Assembly: GCA_001510135.1 (NCBI GenBank)
Contig: LFER01000041.1
Location: forward strand, 1 to 64,000
Length of the DNA: 64,000 bases
Source: Alphaproteobacteria bacterium casp-alpha6
GTDB taxonomy: Bacteria; Pseudomonadota; Alphaproteobacteria; Rhodobacterales; Rhodobacteraceae
Direction: 5' to 3'
A model generated the notes under the pieces. That model saw only the letters and a list, made by a program, of their open reading frames with translations. It ran no database searches and had not been told where the DNA came from. Both the position numbers and the translations under genes were made by a program. Within the stretch, counting starts at the first letter, position 1, and each line of letters opens with the position of its first letter. Positions 53,278 through 61,556 of this stretch are shown here, in pieces.

Positions 53278-54441
53278 TTAGAGGACCTGTTCCGGAATAC
53301 GCTGCGCTGGGGGGGTATTGCGTGATCGACCGGTTCTGACAACGCCATCTATAATTGTCATTCCAACGCCGGGCAGATTGCCAAGTTCCACAGAGTGCAA
53401 CATGGATGATCCGGGTGCATGTTGTGCCTGATCCAAGAGGACAAAATCAGCACTGAAGCCCTTTTCAATCAATCCTACATTTAATGCCCTTTGTCGTGCC
53501 GTGTTGCCAGTGCCAAAACAAAACGCCTCTGCTGCTGGCACATTGCCAAAGGCTGAGAGCATCGCGATCATCCGCAAAATCCCAAGTGGCTGCACGCCCG
53601 ATCCCGCGGGTCCGTCTGTGCCGAGAATTACCTGATCCAGTTTTCCAAGCTCGCGTGCAGTATTTACCGTCAATACCGCGGCACGTTCATTGCCATTGTG
53701 GACAATTTCAAAAGCCGACTTGCACGTTTCACAAAGGCATATGATCTGGTCATCGGGCAGGGCGGAATGCCCCCCGTTGATATGACCAATTACGTCGGTT
53801 CCGGTTTCAATCACCATATCCGCATCAATCAATCCCGATCCTGGAATCGATGGTCCTCCTGTATGGATTGTGGATTGCATGCCGTATTTTCGTGCCCATG
53901 ACACCATTTGATTGGCGGTTTTTCCGTCTTTCACAGTGCCAAGCCCGACCTCTCCGAGGTATTTAACGCCGGCTTTGGCAAGTTCTGCAAAATCTTCTTC
54001 GACCATGCCGTGCTCAATAACCGGTGCGCCCGCGTGCACCTTCACGCCCGAGGGGCGAAAATTCTCATACCAGCGCTGTGCCGCGATGGACATAGCTTTA
54101 AGGCCAATAATATCTTTGGGACGGCCGGGCATATGGACTTCGCCGGCGGAAATCATTGTCGTCACCCCCCCATGCAGGGTCGAGTCAATCCAGTGAAGCT
54201 GCTGCTGGCGCGGTGTGTAATCACCGACGACCGGATGCACATGGCTGTCAATAAGGCCGGGGGACAGGGTGACGCCCTTGGCATCAACGATACTTGTCGC
54301 GCCTTCACAATCAAGATCTTTTTCGTTTCCCCATGCCTCTATGTTTCCGTCAACTGAAACAAGGCAATCGGCCTCTATCAATGGGTCTTCGCGCTTTCCC
54401 GACAAGATCTGGCCAATATTTTTAATCACAAGTTTTTGCAT
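53278..54441 (-). CDS. Enamidase-like amidohydrolase
   Basis: A 387-residue metallo-amidohydrolase very like enamidase of the E. barkeri nicotinate pathway. Shared features are LIDSHVHPVVGDYTPRQQ (metal HxH), LHGGVTTMISAGEVHMPGRPKD, GEVGLGTVKDG, HTGGPSIPGSG, HINGG, LGTDGPAGSG and the terminal SRNTPPAQR. Enamidase opens tetrahydro-6-oxonicotinate to 2-formylglutarate plus ammonia. ATG at 54441 has GGAG eight bases upstream (a TTG at 54444 precedes it). If the ring nitrogen were methylated, methylamine would be released. Confidence 0.88.
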   Translation of the reverse strand: MQKLVIKNIGQILSGKREDPLIEADCLVSVDGNIEAWGNEKDLDCEGATSIVDAKGVTLSPGLIDSHVHPVVGDYTPRQQQLHWIDSTLHGGVTTMISAGEVHMPGRPKDIIGLKAMSIAAQRWYENFRPSGVKVHAGAPVIEHGMVEEDFAELAKAGVKYLGEVGLGTVKDGKTANQMVSWARKYGMQSTIHTGGPSIPGSGLIDADMVIETGTDVIGHINGGHSALPDDQIICLCETCKSAFEIVHNGNERAAVLTVNTARELGKLDQVILGTDGPAGSGVQPLGILRMIAMLSAFGNVPAAEAFCFGTGNTARQRALNVGLIEKGFSADFVLLDQAQHAPGSSMLHSVELGNLPGVGMTIIDGVVRTGRSRNTPPAQRIPEQVL

Positions 54442-54474
54442 CAAGGATACTCCGCCGACATGTATGCCATTTTG

Positions 54475-54486
54475 TTAGTATGCAAG
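54475..54486. promoter_or_regulatory. MarR-type operator copy 2 (enamidase promoter)
   Basis: TTAGTATGCAAG, inside TTTTGTTAGTATGCAA, which recurs almost exactly at 54560. On the minus strand a TTGACG -35-like element (54504-54509) lies upstream, so the site covers the expected -10. Confidence 0.6.
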
Positions 54487-54564
54487 CATGACATCCCGTT
54501 TGCCGTCAAGAATTATCCGACTACGCCTTTGATGAAAAATTGATTTGACAGACCCTAATTTTTG

Positions 54565-54576
54565 TTTGTATGCAAA
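54565..54576. promoter_or_regulatory. MarR-type operator copy 3 (reductase promoter)
   Basis: TTTGTATGCAAA, inside TTTTGTTTGTATGCAA. A TTGACA -35 element lies at 54545-54550, so the site overlaps the expected -10 of the plus-strand ferredoxin-reductase gene. Confidence 0.6.
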
Positions 54577-54643
54577 TGATAAGAAATTCCCGCTTCTACC
54601 ATAGAAACGCAAAATCCATGCACCCGCCAAGGAAAATGACGCC

Positions 54644-55465
54644 ATGAATGACGCCGCAGTTGCAACGGAAAAATTTGATGCAACAGAAGTACCGGTCCCT
54701 CCGGGGGTATTTGCGCTTACGGTGACCTCTGTCAAACATTACACGGACAGATTATTCAAATTTCGCCTGACACGCCCTGCAAGTTTCCGCTTTCGGTCGG
54801 GCGAATTTGTGATGATCGGTTTGCCGGGTGCAGAGCGTCCGGTATTTCGGGCCTATTCGATTGCTTCACCAAGTTGGGATGAGGAATTAGAGTTTTTCTC
54901 AATCAAAGTTCCAGGTGGACCATTGACCGAGCATCTTCAAAAAATTGCAGTGGGTGACACTGTTTTGATGCGTAAAAAACCAACCGGCACATTGGTGAAT
55001 GATGCTTTGCTCGGGGGGAAAAGATTATGGATGTTTTCCACAGGAACCGGAATTGCCCCCTTTGCAAGTTTGATACGCGATCCTGAAACATACGAGAAAT
55101 TTGACGAAGTCGTGCTGACCCATACCTGTCGGGAGGCAAATGAGCTCACCTATGGAGAAGAGCTAAGGCAGCTTTTGAACGAAGATCCTTTGGTAGGGGA
55201 ATATGCACCGGCATTTCGCCTGTATAACACAACCACCCGCAGTCCGTCGCCAAATATCGGAAGGATTACAGATTTGATGCAGTCAGGCAAATTGTGGAAG
55301 GACCTCAACGTTTCCACGATAAATCCAGAAACTGATCGTGCGATGATCTGTGGGTCCATGGATATGTTGAAGGACATCAAAACGCTTTTGGAAGGATTCG
55401 GACTGAGTGAAGGATCCAATAATCGGCCAGATACCTTCGTAGTAGAGAGGGCTTTTGTAGATTGA
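54644..55465 (+). CDS. Ferredoxin-NADP+ reductase (Fpr type)
   Basis: A 273-residue FNR with FAD motif FRAYSIASP, NADP motif FSTGTGIAPFASLIRD and the ending DTFVVERAFVD typical of bacterial Fpr. It lacks a fused [2Fe-2S] ferredoxin domain, unlike VanB-type oxygenase reductases. Placed just before the Rieske oxygenase, it probably supplies electrons through a separate ferredoxin that is not encoded next to it. Cytoplasmic. Confidence 0.9.
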   Translation: MNDAAVATEKFDATEVPVPPGVFALTVTSVKHYTDRLFKFRLTRPASFRFRSGEFVMIGLPGAERPVFRAYSIASPSWDEELEFFSIKVPGGPLTEHLQKIAVGDTVLMRKKPTGTLVNDALLGGKRLWMFSTGTGIAPFASLIRDPETYEKFDEVVLTHTCREANELTYGEELRQLLNEDPLVGEYAPAFRLYNTTTRSPSPNIGRITDLMQSGKLWKDLNVSTINPETDRAMICGSMDMLKDIKTLLEGFGLSEGSNNRPDTFVVERAFVD

Positions 55466-55559
55466 ATAGGTCTCAACTGGAACAAATAGGGCCAAACGAA
55501 ACCTGGTTTTTTGGCCTTTATTTGGCGTGATTTGATCAGTTTTGGTCCTAAAATAAACA

Positions 55560-55571
55560 TTAGCGTACTAA
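55560..55571. promoter_or_regulatory. MarR-type operator copy 4 (Rieske oxygenase promoter)
   Basis: TTAGCGTACTAA; its reverse complement TTAGTACGCTAA lies in TTTTGTTAGTACGCTA, matching copy 2 over 14 of 16 positions. It is the most symmetric copy. A TTGACA -35 element follows at 55584-55589. Confidence 0.62.
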
Positions 55572-55638
55572 CAAAAAATTTATTGACAGAATTTGTTTTT
55601 TGTCTCTCAATGACAGACATCGGTCAAAGGGGACACTA

Positions 55639-56706
55639 TTGGATTTTGTACGGAACAGTTGGTACGTTGCCGGGTGGGCACAAGATTTTGGGATGGATCT
55701 GAAGGCGATTGAAATTCTGTCTCAGCCTCTTGTTATGTTCCGCGGGTCATCTGGGCAAATATCGGCACTTGAGGACCGTTGCCCTCATCGACTGTTACCG
55801 CTTTCGATGGGAAAGAGGATTGGGGATACAATCCAATGTGGTTATCACGGAATGACGTTTGACGGGGCTGGAAAATGTGTACGTGTTCCTGGTCAGACCA
55901 ATACGCCCGAACGCGCCGATATCCGTGCATTTCCGGTTGTAGAACAAAGTGGAATTGTCTGGGTCTGGATGGGTGATCCCGAGCGCGCCGATGTGTCGCG
56001 CATATTTGATATGCCAGAATTCCATTCAGGGGATTGGCATATGCACCACGGCGGACATCTGCATCTGCAGTGCCATTATCTGAACGTCGTCGAAAATCTG
56101 GTTGATCCGGCGCATGTGAGCTTTGTGCATCCAACCACGCTTGGAAATGCCTCTTCCGAGGACGTGCCGGTGCATGTATCTACCTCGGGCGATGTGATCC
56201 AAGCATGGCGGTGGATCCGAGACGCCCCACCTGTAGGATTTTTTAAGGAATTTGGTGGTTTCAAGGGGCATGTGGATCGATGGCATTATTACAATCTGCA
56301 TCTTCCTTCCACAGCTGTCATTGATTTTGGCAGTGTCGCGACAGAAGAAAACTGTGCGGAAGAGGATCGTGACAAAGGTGTGCGGGTGTTTGCGCTGCAT
56401 TTTGTTACGCCTGTCAATGAACATTATACGATCGATCACTGGATGCATTTGCGCAATTCGGCCAAAGGCCAAGACAGCGCATCCCAAAAGATCGACGGAT
56501 TGCTTGAGATGGCTTTTCAAGAAGACAAGGCGATTTTGGAAGCAATTCATAAATCTGAACAGCGCGCGCAGCCACGCAAACCTGTTCGTATCGCCATCGA
56601 TAAGGGCCCAAATGTGTACAGAAAACGCATTCGTGACCTTGTGGAGGCGGAAAGCACAGAACATTTAGGTGACCCTATCGCACCTGCTTTTGTGTACAAA
56701 GACTGA
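55639..56706 (+). CDS. Rieske non-heme iron oxygenase (demethylase/hydroxylase type)
   Basis: About 355 residues. The Rieske motif is C48-x-H50...C67-x2-H70 (CPHR...CGYHG), and the mononuclear iron site is NLVDPAHVSFVH (Asp156, His159, His164). The short alpha-only form without a beta subunit and the MDFVRNSWYVAGWA start resemble vanillate and N- or O-demethylases. TTG at 55639 with AAAGGGGACACTA upstream fits the family better than the tracked TTG at 55600. Likely reaction: N-demethylation or ring hydroxylation of the module's heterocycle. Confidence 0.9.
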   Translation: MDFVRNSWYVAGWAQDFGMDLKAIEILSQPLVMFRGSSGQISALEDRCPHRLLPLSMGKRIGDTIQCGYHGMTFDGAGKCVRVPGQTNTPERADIRAFPVVEQSGIVWVWMGDPERADVSRIFDMPEFHSGDWHMHHGGHLHLQCHYLNVVENLVDPAHVSFVHPTTLGNASSEDVPVHVSTSGDVIQAWRWIRDAPPVGFFKEFGGFKGHVDRWHYYNLHLPSTAVIDFGSVATEENCAEEDRDKGVRVFALHFVTPVNEHYTIDHWMHLRNSAKGQDSASQKIDGLLEMAFQEDKAILEAIHKSEQRAQPRKPVRIAIDKGPNVYRKRIRDLVEAESTEHLGDPIAPAFVYKD

Positions 56707-56733
56707 AACCCGAGCCAACATCAAAGGGAGAAT

Positions 56734-57948
56734 ATGATGAAACGAAACACTTTTTTGAAAGGCCTCTTAGGCAGCCTTGCTTTTGGCAGTCTTTCATTAG
56801 GTACAGCTCTGTATGCCAGTGACGCGATCGTTGTCGGCGAGATCAACCACTACAAACGCATGGCGGCTTTTGCCGGCCCATACAAACAGGGGATCGAGCT
56901 TGGACTTGAAGAAATCAATGCGGCTGGCGGCGTAAATGGACGTCCTTTGGAATTTATTTTCCGCGATGATCAGGGCGAACCGGGTGAAGCGGTGAAAATC
57001 GCCGAAGAACTGATGACACGCGAGGGGGCGGTCATGCTAACGGGAACGATTTTGTCAAACGTGGGTTTGGCTATTTCGTCATTTGCCGCTGAAAAAGGAT
57101 ATGTTTATCTCGCCTCGGAACCGCTCGCAGATGGCTTGGTTTGGGGCTCAGGCAACGCCTATACCTTCCGTTTGCGCGCCTCAACCTATATGCAGGCAGC
57201 GATGCTTGCCGAAGCGGCGGCAAAAACGGATGCAGTAAAATATGCGACCATCGCACCAAACTATGCCTATGGCAAAGACGCTGTGGCTGCCTTTAAATCT
57301 GCGCTGACTGCATTGCGCCCAGATGTAGAATTTGTTGCCGAACAATGGCCAGGCGTGTTCAAAATTGATGCCGGTGCAGAAGTGCAGGCTCTTGAACGAG
57401 CAAAGCCTGATGCCATTTACAACGTCACATTTGGCGCAGACCTTGCGAAACTTGTGCGTGAAGGCACCGACCGCGGCCTTTTTGAAGGACGTAATGTCTA
57501 CGGACTTTTGTCTGGTGAACCTGAATATCTCGATCCTCTTGGGGATGAGGCGCCCGAAGGATGGGTTGTCACTGGCTACCCTTGGTATGATCTGAAAGAC
57601 GGGGCAGCAGGCGATTTCGTAAAGGCTTATCAAGCGAAATATGATGATTATCCTCGTATCGGATCACTGGTCGGGTATATGACGGCACAATCCATTGCGG
57701 CGGCATTGAGCCGAGCGGGATCGACAGAGTCAGAAGCGATCCGTGCCGCTTTCGAAGGGCTGAAGCTGTCAACGCCGATGGGAGAAATCGAATATCGTCA
57801 AATCGACAATCAATCTACCGCAGGAGCCTATGTTGGAAAAACGACCGTCCGCGACGGTAAGGGTGTGATGGTTGATTGGGAATACAAAGACGGTGCGGAC
57901 TATCTTCCATCTGATGATGTCGTGCGCTCTTTGCGGCCTGCCGACTAA
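56734..57948 (+). CDS. Branched-chain-type ABC substrate-binding protein (system 3)
   Basis: A 404-residue exported binding protein. The signal region is MMKRNTFLKGLLGSLAFGSLSLGTALYASD, followed by IVVGEINHYKRMAAFAGPYKQGIELGLEEINAAGG. AAAGGGAGAAT precedes tandem ATG codons. It follows the Rieske gene by 27 bases, so may be in the same MarR-controlled transcript. Probable ligand: the heterocyclic substrate or a related aromatic acid. Confidence 0.9.
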   Translation: MMKRNTFLKGLLGSLAFGSLSLGTALYASDAIVVGEINHYKRMAAFAGPYKQGIELGLEEINAAGGVNGRPLEFIFRDDQGEPGEAVKIAEELMTREGAVMLTGTILSNVGLAISSFAAEKGYVYLASEPLADGLVWGSGNAYTFRLRASTYMQAAMLAEAAAKTDAVKYATIAPNYAYGKDAVAAFKSALTALRPDVEFVAEQWPGVFKIDAGAEVQALERAKPDAIYNVTFGADLAKLVREGTDRGLFEGRNVYGLLSGEPEYLDPLGDEAPEGWVVTGYPWYDLKDGAAGDFVKAYQAKYDDYPRIGSLVGYMTAQSIAAALSRAGSTESEAIRAAFEGLKLSTPMGEIEYRQIDNQSTAGAYVGKTTVRDGKGVMVDWEYKDGADYLPSDDVVRSLRPAD

Positions 57949-57959
57949 AGAATGCGTGC

Positions 57960-57988
57960 CTTGGGCCTGTATAATATTCAGGCCCAAG
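57960..57988 (+). repeat. Perfect hairpin between binding-protein and permease genes (system 3)
   Basis: Arms CTTGGGCCTG and CAGGCCCAAG with a 9-base loop, 11 bases past the stop. Same position as the hairpins in the other two ABC operons. Confidence 0.82.
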
Positions 57989-58034
57989 CCGTATTGTTTG
58001 TATTTTGAGATGATGTTCTGAAAAAGGAATTTCG

Positions 58035-59891
58035 ATGGAGCTTTTCATCGCGCAAATTCTTACGGGCCTAGCCAACGCGAGTTCGCTGTTTTTGGTGGCA
58101 TGCGGCCTATCATTAATTTTTGGCGTCACCCGCATTGTGAATTTCGCCCACGGATCACTTTACATGATTGGCGCCTACACGGGTTACACACTGATGCAGG
58201 TGCTGCCCGGTGCGATTGGCTTTTGGGGGGCGATCCTCTTGTCGGGCGTGGCGGTTGGGATTGTCGGCGTGCTGATCGAAATGCTGGTATTGCGCCCTGT
58301 CTATAAGGCCCCTGAACTCTTTCAATTGGTGGCGACTTTTGGGGTGATATTGGTCATACAGGACCTCGCACTGATGATCTGGGGCCCTGAAGACCTTCTT
58401 GGACCCCGCGCTCCGGGCCTGCGTGGCGTTGTGCGCATTATGGGCGAACCCATTCCAAAATATGATATTGCGCTTTTGGTCATCACGCCGGTTATTGCGC
58501 TTGCGCTCTGGTATTTGATGACAAAAACACGGATGGGAGTGCTGGTGCGCGCCGCCACACAGGATCGGGAAATGGTCGGTGCGCTTGGGGTCAATCAGGC
58601 ATGGCTTTTTACCGGCGTCTTTGCCCTTGGCTCAGCCCTTGCCGGTCTTGGAGGGGCATTGCAGCTTCCAAAGGGCGGTGCCGATCTTTTGATGGACTTT
58701 AATATTCTGGCGCCAGTTTTTGTTGTGGTGGTAATCGGTGGTATGGGATCTTTGCCCGGCGCGTACCTCGCGGCGATTATCATATCTGTACTGAATGTTT
58801 TTGGGGTCACATATCTTCCTCAGTCCACGCTTGTGTTAATGTTTGTGGTAATGATTGTTGTTTTGATGATCCGTCCTTATGGGCTTTTCGGTCGCGAAGA
58901 AGTTGCGGGAGAACATGGTCAGGTCGGTGAACCAGAACGCCCCATAAAACCGGCCTCGCCAAAGGTGAGGGGCATCATTGTTACAGGGCTTTGCGCGCTC
59001 GCACTGCTGCCAGTGGTGGGATCAACCTATTCCTTGGTCTTTGTGACGGATATGTTGATCTTTTGTCTTTTTGCAGCCTCTTTGCATTTCCTGCTTGGAA
59101 CAGGGGGGTTGGTCAGCTTTGGACATGCGGCCTATTTTGGCGGCGGGGCCTATGTGGCGGCCTTGCTCATCACCTATTCGAACACGCCGATGGAGTTGAC
59201 CTTTATGCTTGCCCCCATTGGCGCTGGCCTTGTCGCCTTAGTCATCGGATGGGTGTGTTTGCGTCTTACGGGTGTTTATTTCGCGATGCTGACGCTTGCC
59301 TTTGCACAGCTTGTTTGGAGCCTTGTGTTCCAATGGGGTGCTGTGACCGGCGGGGATGATGGTTTGGTCAATATCTGGCCCGCAGAATGGCTAAAGCCCA
59401 CCGTGGTGTATTTCTATTTTGCGCTGATCTTTTCCGTTTGCGGCATCCTATTGATGCGTCATGTGCAACATTCGCCCTTTGGCTATGCTTTGCGCGCGGC
59501 GCGCGATAGTCAGCGCCAAGCAGAAGCAACAGGTATCAACACGCGCCAAATTCAGCTTATTGCTTTTGGTTTTGCCGGCTTTATGGGGGGCATCGCGGGG
59601 GCGCTTTTCGTCTTTTCAAAGGGCAGCGTATTTCCAAATGAACTGGAAATCGCGCGCAGCTTTGATGCTTTGATCGTGGTCTTTCTGGGGGGTGTCAAAA
59701 CGCTGGCAGGAGGTGTCGTTGGGGCAGGATTTTTCAAAGGTCTCGAGGAAACGCTGCTTCGCTTTGAATATTGGCGGTTGCTTATGGGGATTTTGATTAT
59801 CTTCATCGTTATTGCTGCACCCGAAGGGATTGCTGGATCGCTTCGCAAACTAGGCGAACGCCTTGGTCTCAAAAAGGTGGAAGATCAATGA
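58035..59891 (+). CDS. Fused LivH-LivM ABC permease (system 3)
   Basis: A 618-residue fusion. Residues ~1-295 are LivH-like (FGVTRIVNFAHGSLYMIGAYTG, ending IRPYGLFGREEV) and ~315-618 are LivM-like (GTGGLVSFGHAAYFGGGAYVAALL, RAARDSQRQAEATGINTRQIQLIAFGFAGFMGG). A short charged linker joins them. One chain therefore supplies the whole channel. AAAAAGGAATTTCG precedes the ATG. Confidence 0.92.
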   Translation: MELFIAQILTGLANASSLFLVACGLSLIFGVTRIVNFAHGSLYMIGAYTGYTLMQVLPGAIGFWGAILLSGVAVGIVGVLIEMLVLRPVYKAPELFQLVATFGVILVIQDLALMIWGPEDLLGPRAPGLRGVVRIMGEPIPKYDIALLVITPVIALALWYLMTKTRMGVLVRAATQDREMVGALGVNQAWLFTGVFALGSALAGLGGALQLPKGGADLLMDFNILAPVFVVVVIGGMGSLPGAYLAAIIISVLNVFGVTYLPQSTLVLMFVVMIVVLMIRPYGLFGREEVAGEHGQVGEPERPIKPASPKVRGIIVTGLCALALLPVVGSTYSLVFVTDMLIFCLFAASLHFLLGTGGLVSFGHAAYFGGGAYVAALLITYSNTPMELTFMLAPIGAGLVALVIGWVCLRLTGVYFAMLTLAFAQLVWSLVFQWGAVTGGDDGLVNIWPAEWLKPTVVYFYFALIFSVCGILLMRHVQHSPFGYALRAARDSQRQAEATGINTRQIQLIAFGFAGFMGGIAGALFVFSKGSVFPNELEIARSFDALIVVFLGGVKTLAGGVVGAGFFKGLEETLLRFEYWRLLMGILIIFIVIAAPEGIAGSLRKLGERLGLKKVEDQ

Positions 59892-60670
59892 TGCAACCTG
59901 TTCTGGAAACCCGAAACCTGTCCAAGGCCTTTGGCGCAATTAAGGCCGTCGATGATGTGTCCTTTGCGCTTCAAAAAGGCGAGCTTCTGGCGCTGATCGG
60001 ACCAAATGGCGCAGGCAAAAGCACCTGTTTTAATATGCTCATGGGACAGCTTAAGGAAACCTCGGGCGAAGTCATGCTGCACGGGGAAAAAATCACGGGC
60101 CTTCTGCCGCGCCAGATCTGGCGCAAAGGGGTGGGGCGAACCTTTCAGATTACGGCGACCTATTCTTCGATGACGGTGATTGAGAATGTGCAGATGGCAC
60201 TTCTGTCCCATCATCGAGAAATCATGCGGTTTTTGCCCTATGCAACGCAGCGCTACCGGACGGAGGCGCTTGATTTGCTCAACATGGTGAACATGGCGGA
60301 TCAGGCGGATCGGCATTGCGCGGTTTTGGCCTATGGTGATCTGAAACGCATGGAGTTGGCTATTGCGCTTGCCCATAATCCAAGCGTGTTGCTGATGGAC
60401 GAACCCACCGCCGGTATGGCGCCAAAGGAACGGGTTGCGTTGATGCAATTGACCGCCCAGATTGTTCAGGAGCGCGGTGTCAGTGTGTTATTCACAGAAC
60501 ATGATATGGACGTTGTTTTTGGCAACGCCGATCGCATTATGGTGCTCAACCGTGGACGTTTGATTGCCGAAGGCAATGCAGATGATATCCGCAACAATGC
60601 AATTGTTCAGGACGTATATCTTGGTGGAGGAAGCGTTTTTGGTGCGCAAGAAGGGGAATTGAATGCTTGA
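59888..60670 (+). CDS. Branched-chain-type ABC ATPase, LivG-like (system 3)
   Basis: A 260-residue ABC ATPase: Walker A GPNGAGKST, signature-like LAYGDLKRMELAIALAHNP, Walker B LLMDEPTAGM. ATG at 59888 overlaps the permease stop by 4 bases (ATGA); the tracked 59771 start lies inside the permease in another frame. Confidence 0.92.
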   Translation: MMQPVLETRNLSKAFGAIKAVDDVSFALQKGELLALIGPNGAGKSTCFNMLMGQLKETSGEVMLHGEKITGLLPRQIWRKGVGRTFQITATYSSMTVIENVQMALLSHHREIMRFLPYATQRYRTEALDLLNMVNMADQADRHCAVLAYGDLKRMELAIALAHNPSVLLMDEPTAGMAPKERVALMQLTAQIVQERGVSVLFTEHDMDVVFGNADRIMVLNRGRLIAEGNADDIRNNAIVQDVYLGGGSVFGAQEGELNA

Positions 60671-61364
60671 GGTGAAGGCAATAAACAGCTTTTACGGCAA
60701 AGCCCATGTGCTGCGGGATCTGAGTTTCGAAGTCCCCCGAGGGGAGGTTGTGGCGCTTCTTGGACGCAACGGTGCTGGAAAATCCACAACGATGAAATCT
60801 GTCATGCAAATTGTGCGAACGCGATCCGGAGAGATCACGTTTCAGGGGCAATCTATCACATCTTTTATGCCACATAAAATCGCCAAGCTTGGACTTGGTT
60901 ACGTCCCAGAGGACCGTCGGATTTTTACCGATCTTACAGTTGTTGAAAACCTGCTCGTTGGACAGCAACCATCAAGGGAGGGGGCCGTCACTTGGACGCA
61001 GGATATGCTTTTTGACCTTTTTCCCAACCTTGCCGAGCGGCGCAACAACCGCGGTAAGGCGCTTTCGGGGGGAGAGCAGCAAATGCTCACGATTGCGCGG
61101 ACGTTAATGGGCAACCCATTGTTTGTTCTTCTGGATGAACCAAGCGAAGGTGTCGCCCCGATAATCGTGGAGCAAATGGCCAAAGTGATCAGTCAGCTCA
61201 AATCCGAAGGTCTCACGATCCTTCTGTCTGAGCAAAACCTTCATTTTGCGCAACTGGTAGCAGATCATGCCGTCATTATCGAAAGCGGAAAACAAAAATA
61301 CTACGGAACTTTGGAAGACCTAAACAACCAGCCAGAAATCCGTGACACCTATCTTGCCGCCTGA
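60663..61364 (+). CDS. Branched-chain-type ABC ATPase, LivF-like (system 3)
   Basis: A 233-residue ABC ATPase: Walker A GRNGAGKST, signature LSGGEQQMLTIARTLM, Walker B FVLLDEPSEGVAP. GAAGGGGAATTG precedes the ATG, and it overlaps livG by 8 bases. Last gene of the system 3 operon. Confidence 0.92.
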   Translation: MLEVKAINSFYGKAHVLRDLSFEVPRGEVVALLGRNGAGKSTTMKSVMQIVRTRSGEITFQGQSITSFMPHKIAKLGLGYVPEDRRIFTDLTVVENLLVGQQPSREGAVTWTQDMLFDLFPNLAERRNNRGKALSGGEQQMLTIARTLMGNPLFVLLDEPSEGVAPIIVEQMAKVISQLKSEGLTILLSEQNLHFAQLVADHAVIIESGKQKYYGTLEDLNNQPEIRDTYLAA

Positions 61365-61393
61365 TCCGTTTTTTGACGTTTGATCAAAGACCT

Positions 61394-61418
61394 AAACGCG
61401 ACCATATCGGTCGCGTTT
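61394..61418 (+). terminator. Stem-loop after system 3 operon
   Basis: AAACGCGACC / GGTCGCGTTT, a perfect 10-bp stem with a 5-base loop, 30 bases past the livF stop. Only the TTT within the stem end acts as a T run, so termination strength is uncertain. Confidence 0.55.
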
Positions 61419-61556
61419 GACGATGCAGAGATTTTGCAAGATGATTATCGACAGGGCTTGGGCAGCACCCTGTGATCAGGTTGTTGATATAGACACAATC
61501 TGGTCTCTGATCTTAGCCGGCGGGGCAAGTGTAAAAACGCATAAAAAGGGGCGTCC

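Noticed and set aside
56026-56664. 212-residue minus-strand ORF
   Set aside because: Antisense to the Rieske oxygenase, whose metal ligands are all present in the plus frame.
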